From Amycolatopsis anabasis (GTDB lineage: Bacteria; Actinomycetota; Actinomycetes; Mycobacteriales; Pseudonocardiaceae), in the NCBI RefSeq assembly GCF_009765355.1, contig NZ_VTHK01000077.1, positions 1 through 34,974 of the forward strand: DNA of 34,974 bases. Reading direction: 5' to 3'. Below, piece by piece: positions 32,236 through 34,974 of the stretch (position 1 is its first letter; each line of letters begins with the position of its first letter). The position numbers and the translations under genes are program-made. The notes beneath the pieces are model-generated. The model ran no database searches and had not been told where the DNA came from. It was given only the letters and a program-made list of their open reading frames with translations.

Positions 32236-32361
32236 CGTGGACGACTGCCGGTCACCAGGCCACAGCGTCGGCGGTCCAGGCCCCCGCACTGCGAACGCGC
32301 GGGAAGTGGCGACTCGGGCCTTGACCGCCGGCGCTGGCCTGGTCGCATCAGGGGGTCCACG
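32236..32361. repeat. Structured intergenic element, copy B
   Basis: A 126-base homologue of element A. CGTGGAC (32236-32242) pairs with GTCCACG (32355-32361), the CCAGGCC arm with GGCCTGG, AGCG with CGCT, and GGCGGTCCAGGCCC with GGGCCTTGACCGCC (13 of 14 positions). Shared blocks with A include CACCAGGCC, GGCGGTC, TTGACCGCCGGCGC and GGCCTGGTCGC. The rest of the 32141-32484 gap shows no convincing gene. Confidence 0.8.
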
Positions 32362-32484
32362 CCGAGCCCGACGACAGGAAGCCGCACCGCACCGGCCTGC
32401 GCTGCGAGGGCGGCCTGGCCAGCAACGCGACCACAGCGGACCGGAGTTACCAGGTTTCCCGGAGTTCACGCACGTGTCGGTCTG

Positions 32485-32904
32485 CTACCACAGCGTGTCC
32501 ATCTCCAGCTGCGCTGGGATTCGTCGACGTGGCTGTCGGTGAGCTCCGGAGGAAGGCGACGATGGCCAGGGCGCGGGCACGGTGGGATCGCCGCGACGTT
32601 GCCGCTGCCGATCGAGTTCCTCGGCGCGCTCCCATCGCGCTTGATGCCAATCGCAGTCGTGCTCGGAGGGCCGAACACACCGCAGGCGCCCGGCAGGTAC
32701 GTGACAGTGCGGGCAGGAAACCGTGGCAGGGCACGTTTCGCCCAGGGTGGGTTGTCCACAGGTTGGGCACTCCCGCGACACCAAGGGGTGACCCGCAAGA
32801 TCGACCAGTACACCGCGCTCGAGCAACTCTGCGACCTCATGGACAAACCGCGGTGGCGCAACGGGCTGGACCGGGTGTGTACGGGCATCCGAAGGCATCG
32901 ACAT
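32485..32904 (-). CDS. Small zinc-ribbon-like hypothetical protein
   Basis: About 139 residues from ATG 32904 (GAAGGAGAAGGG upstream; ATG 32898 possible). It has two Cys pairs in the middle, CPTCGQPTLGETC and CPHCHVPAGRLRC, suggesting one or two zinc ribbons, followed by a charged helix and an arginine/proline-rich end. N-terminal residues FVHEVAELLERGVLVDLAGH form a helix. No family recognised. It is in the same orientation as its neighbours in the minus-strand accessory block. Confidence 0.65.
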   Translation of the reverse strand: MSMPSDARTHPVQPVAPPRFVHEVAELLERGVLVDLAGHPLVSRECPTCGQPTLGETCPATVSCPHCHVPAGRLRCVRPSEHDCDWHQARWERAEELDRQRQRRGDPTVPAPWPSSPSSGAHRQPRRRIPAQLEMDTLW

Positions 32905-32940
32905 GCTGACCCTTCTCCTTCGCATTGGACCATCTGGGTG

Positions 32941-33007
32941 CGGACGGGACGTCGAAACGGGGGCGCGGGAACGGGGTCGCCCCCGCCCAGCAGAGGCGAC
33001 CCGTCCG
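32941..33007. other. Two-stem hairpin between accessory genes
   Basis: CGGACGGG (32941-32948) pairs with CCCGTCCG (33000-33007), and inside it CGGGGGCG (32958-32965) pairs with CGCCCCCG (32978-32985). It fills the 135-base gap between the genes at 33040 and 32904 and may be a terminator. It is not an obvious homologue of elements A and B. Confidence 0.65.
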
Positions 33008-33039
33008 GCCCGTACCGATCTGGTGGCGAGGTGGTGACC

Positions 33040-33957
33040 TCAGTCGATGGTCACCAACGCCCGGCATTTCTTGGCGGCATGCACCCAGCCCGAGCCGATC
33101 AGCCCGTCCTGCATGTCCCAGTGCTCGAACCGGGCCAACGTGGCCCGCGAACCGACACCGCACCGGCACCACACGTGGCCGTAGACCGGATGCTCGTCGC
33201 TGGACAGCACGAAATGTGAGCCCGTGCGGAACGCGCGGACCGGCCCGCTGACATGCATGCCGTCTACTGGACCGAAGTGGCCGTAGTACGGCGGGTGTCC
33301 CGCCGCCGCATACGCGGACTGGATGGCGGCAATCCTTGCTCGCACTTCGTCGCTGGTGAGCTCGTGCTCGGACAGGAAAGGGCGCCAGTCGTGGCCGTCG
33401 TACATCTGCCAGATGCCGTCGAAGTGCCGACGCGTATGGATGTCCTCGTCCAGCTCGGCAATAACGCTCTCGCGCGCGGGCCGGGTGCGCGCGATCGTGT
33501 TGAGCACGATCACGGCACCACGCCAAGCGCCCAGGCCCCCGGGAGTCTGCTCGGCGTATTCACGAACCAGCATGGTGTGCTCCCGGCGCATGCGGACCAC
33601 CTCTTCCGCAACCTCCTGCTCGGTCATCACGGCGTCGAGCAGCTGTTCAGTGCCCAGCGGCAGCGGGCGCCCGTCGAGACGGCACCGGGCGACGTAGGCG
33701 TCCATGGCGCGCCACCCGAATCGATCGAGGTCATGCGGCGCGAAGCGGGTGGCACCGCCCACCCCTTCGTTCTCCAACCATCCGATCATGCCCAGTTGGG
33801 GATGGTGGAGCTCAGCACGGAAGGCGACTCCGCGGCTGTGCTCGAAGTCGACGCAATTGCGGTAGGCGAGTGTGGTCGGGGCCTCGATACCGGTGTGTGG
33901 CCACAGAACGAGCCCATCACCCGACTGGACAGCATCGTTCGAAGCAGTATTGTTCAT
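33040..33957 (-). CDS. Hypothetical protein of the accessory block
   Basis: 305 residues from ATG 33957 with AGGAG seven bases upstream. It is soluble, rich in His, Trp and Asp, with FGWRAMDAYVARC, a long helix (EQEVAEEVVRMRREHTMLVR), a C-terminal region containing VYGHVWCRCGVGSR, and the end AAKKCRALVTID. Paired cysteines near the end could bind metal. I do not recognise the family. The imperfect palindrome at 33973-33990 lies just before its ribosome-binding site. Confidence 0.7.
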   Translation of the reverse strand: MNNTASNDAVQSGDGLVLWPHTGIEAPTTLAYRNCVDFEHSRGVAFRAELHHPQLGMIGWLENEGVGGATRFAPHDLDRFGWRAMDAYVARCRLDGRPLPLGTEQLLDAVMTEQEVAEEVVRMRREHTMLVREYAEQTPGGLGAWRGAVIVLNTIARTRPARESVIAELDEDIHTRRHFDGIWQMYDGHDWRPFLSEHELTSDEVRARIAAIQSAYAAAGHPPYYGHFGPVDGMHVSGPVRAFRTGSHFVLSSDEHPVYGHVWCRCGVGSRATLARFEHWDMQDGLIGSGWVHAAKKCRALVTID

Positions 33958-33972
33958 GGCAACACTCCTGAT

Positions 33973-33990
33973 CTACTGAGTCAGCAGTAG
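33973..33990. promoter_or_regulatory. Operator-like dyad upstream of the 33040-33957 gene
   Basis: CTACTG-N6-CAGTAG, exact six-base arms, 15 bases before the start codon and next to the AGGAG. The position suits repression or translational control. Confidence 0.45.
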
Positions 33991-34040
33991 CTTGGATACG
34001 AGGTGGCCGCAGGCAGAGAAGCCTGCTGGACGCACTTGAA

Positions 34041-34439
34041 CTACACGGAATCGGCGAAACTGCTAGAGGTCAGCGCCGAGACCGGTGATCGCTGCGGCAG
34101 CGCGCGCAGCAGAGTCAAACAAACCGAGATAGTCCGGCCCCATTCGGGCGCTGCGAGCGCGCGCCATCGGCCGGTTACGCTCATCGCGAGGTAGCCCTCG
34201 TCAAGGTAGAAGCGAGAGGATGGCCCGTAGAGCCCGCAAACGACAAAATCCCAACCAGAGGGAACGTCATCGTCTTCGGATACGGAATACACCGTGCCGA
34301 CATAGACGTCCGAGCGGATCACTCCGGTAGCTGTGCCGCTGCGGGACGTGAGATACAGGTCAGCGAACGTGATCTCCTCGGCGAAGAGACGAGCGATTTT
34401 TCTGCCGTTATCCATCGCCGCGGTCTTGGGGCTTGCCAT
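34041..34439 (-). CDS. Hypothetical protein
   Basis: 132 residues from ATG 34439; GGAGG lies ten bases upstream. The middle is strand-rich (FADLYLTSRSGTATGVIRSD, VYVGTVYSVSEDDD) and suggests a small beta-barrel or sandwich. No signal peptide, membrane segment or recognised motif. Its codon use fits the neighbours, though it is slightly less G/C-biased. Function unknown. Confidence 0.6.
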   Translation of the reverse strand: MASPKTAAMDNGRKIARLFAEEITFADLYLTSRSGTATGVIRSDVYVGTVYSVSEDDDVPSGWDFVVCGLYGPSSRFYLDEGYLAMSVTGRWRALAAPEWGRTISVCLTLLRALPQRSPVSALTSSSFADSV

Positions 34440-34511
34440 GAGTCGTCGGCCTCCGCAAGGTGCTGGAGCAGCGGGATTGCTGCGCAGGGTCTTGTTGCAA
34501 GCGCGGGGGAG

Positions 34512-34918
34512 TTAGGTTCCGGATGCGCCGTAATAGCGGTCGTAATAGTCACGCCAGAACTGTCCGCGAGGCGAACGGCAGAAATCAGCCCACAGCGAGC
34601 GGCCCAACCAATTCAGAAGGCAGTAGGCGGGTTCGCCGGGCCAGTACTCGACCGCGAACGCGGCAAGCGAGGCCGCCCGTGCTGGCGAAAGACCGCGTTG
34701 CAGGCTGACCCTCCGTGCTTCCCGGAAGGGATGGGCCCCGGTGACTCCGGCCGGCTGGTCGGTGCGTCCATTGGCTAAGAAGTCGGTGACGGGCGTGTCG
34801 TGCAGGACCTCACGTTCGACGAGGATTGACCGGACCCGCATGAGAGCGAAACCGAGCAAGTTGTCACCACGCCACAGATTGGGATCGGTGATCCGCGGGT
34901 CGTCTGCGGATAACGCGC
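34512..34918 (-). pseudogene. Hypothetical gene, 5' end replaced by an IS256 fragment
   Basis: The frame reads LSADDPRITDPNLWRGDNLL and then GFALMRVRSILVEREVL, and ends in ADFCRSPRGQFWRDYYDRYY. ATG at 34859 could start a 115-residue product, but clearly coding sequence continues upstream of it to about 34918. There the opposite strand becomes IS256-type transposase. No start codon exists in the remaining part, so the original N-terminus has been lost. Family not recognised. Confidence 0.6.
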
Positions 34919-34974
34919 CCTGTCTACGTGGCCGTGTTCATTGACGCGATCCATGTCAAGGTGCGGGACGGCCA
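34916..34974 (+). mobile_element. IS256-family transposase, internal fragment (cut by window edge)
   Basis: The plus strand encodes RPVYVAVFIDAIHVKVRDG, the strand carrying the central catalytic Asp of IS256-family (mutator-type) DDE transposases. The family's N-terminal part is absent: upstream sequence belongs to the opposite-strand hypothetical gene. It is therefore a broken junction and not a clean insertion, unless the element's start is rearranged. The remainder lies beyond the window. Confidence 0.8.

Noticed and set aside
1..34974. CRISPR array, tRNA or rRNA gene, encapsulin shell gene, or phosphorothioation (dnd) operon
   Set aside because: None found by reading both strands. The PAPS-like genes stand alone without dndB, dndD or dndE-like neighbours, and no regularly spaced repeats occur.

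Overview
The window is high-GC DNA with many GTG starts, tightly overlapping operons and strong C/G third-position bias. Its families (FCD-type GntR, SulP, DHA2 MFS, secretory lipase, kelch and STAS proteins, UbiA prenyltransferases) point to an actinomycete, most likely Pseudonocardiaceae or Streptomycetaceae. That assignment is inference; there is no rRNA or tRNA to anchor it.

Positions 1-5.5 kb are ordinary chromosomal metabolism. A divergent cluster encodes a PrpF-like isomerase (cut by the left edge), a PrpB-like lyase, an FCD-type GntR regulator and a PrpD-like dehydratase. The divergent promoter carries two mirror-image 13-bp operator-like sites and a central palindrome, all with the same midpoint. 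An AraC/DJ-1-type regulator then faces an HSL-family esterase.

Positions 5.5-9.5 kb are a decayed accessory patch. It holds a STAS fragment, a GNAT-like gene, a 5'-truncated SLATT (DUF4231-type) effector remnant, a broken PAPS-reductase-like gene, a translationally coupled hypothetical pair, a 5'-truncated hypothetical gene and the first copy of an IS-end-like sequence.

Positions 9.5-15.8 kb carry an ABM-type protein, a TetR/MFS efflux pair with a clear operator, a SulP transporter with a STAS domain, a MerR regulator with a candidate operator, and an MFS gene cut off at the second copy of the IS-end-like sequence.

Positions 15.9-22.5 kb hold a very long hairpin, a two-gene terpenoid operon (polyprenyl synthase plus UbiA-type membrane enzyme), a STAS gene, a TetR regulator divergent from a secreted lipase, and a secreted kelch protein.

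Positions 22.5-28.9 kb are a four-gene overlapping operon of three tyrosine recombinases and a small coiled-coil protein, resembling Tn554-type or recombinase-in-trio modules. It abuts a PAPS-reductase-like gene that loses its C-terminus at the boundary.

Positions 28.9-34.9 kb are an accessory block on the minus strand: PAPS-like protein, LuxR-type HTH protein, zinc-ribbon proteins, a DUF932 protein and unknowns. Its gaps contain long dyads. Two of them (30081-30209 and 32236-32361) are homologous copies of one structured element and are the best candidate here for something undescribed. The window ends in an internal fragment of an IS256-family transposase fused to a truncated gene.
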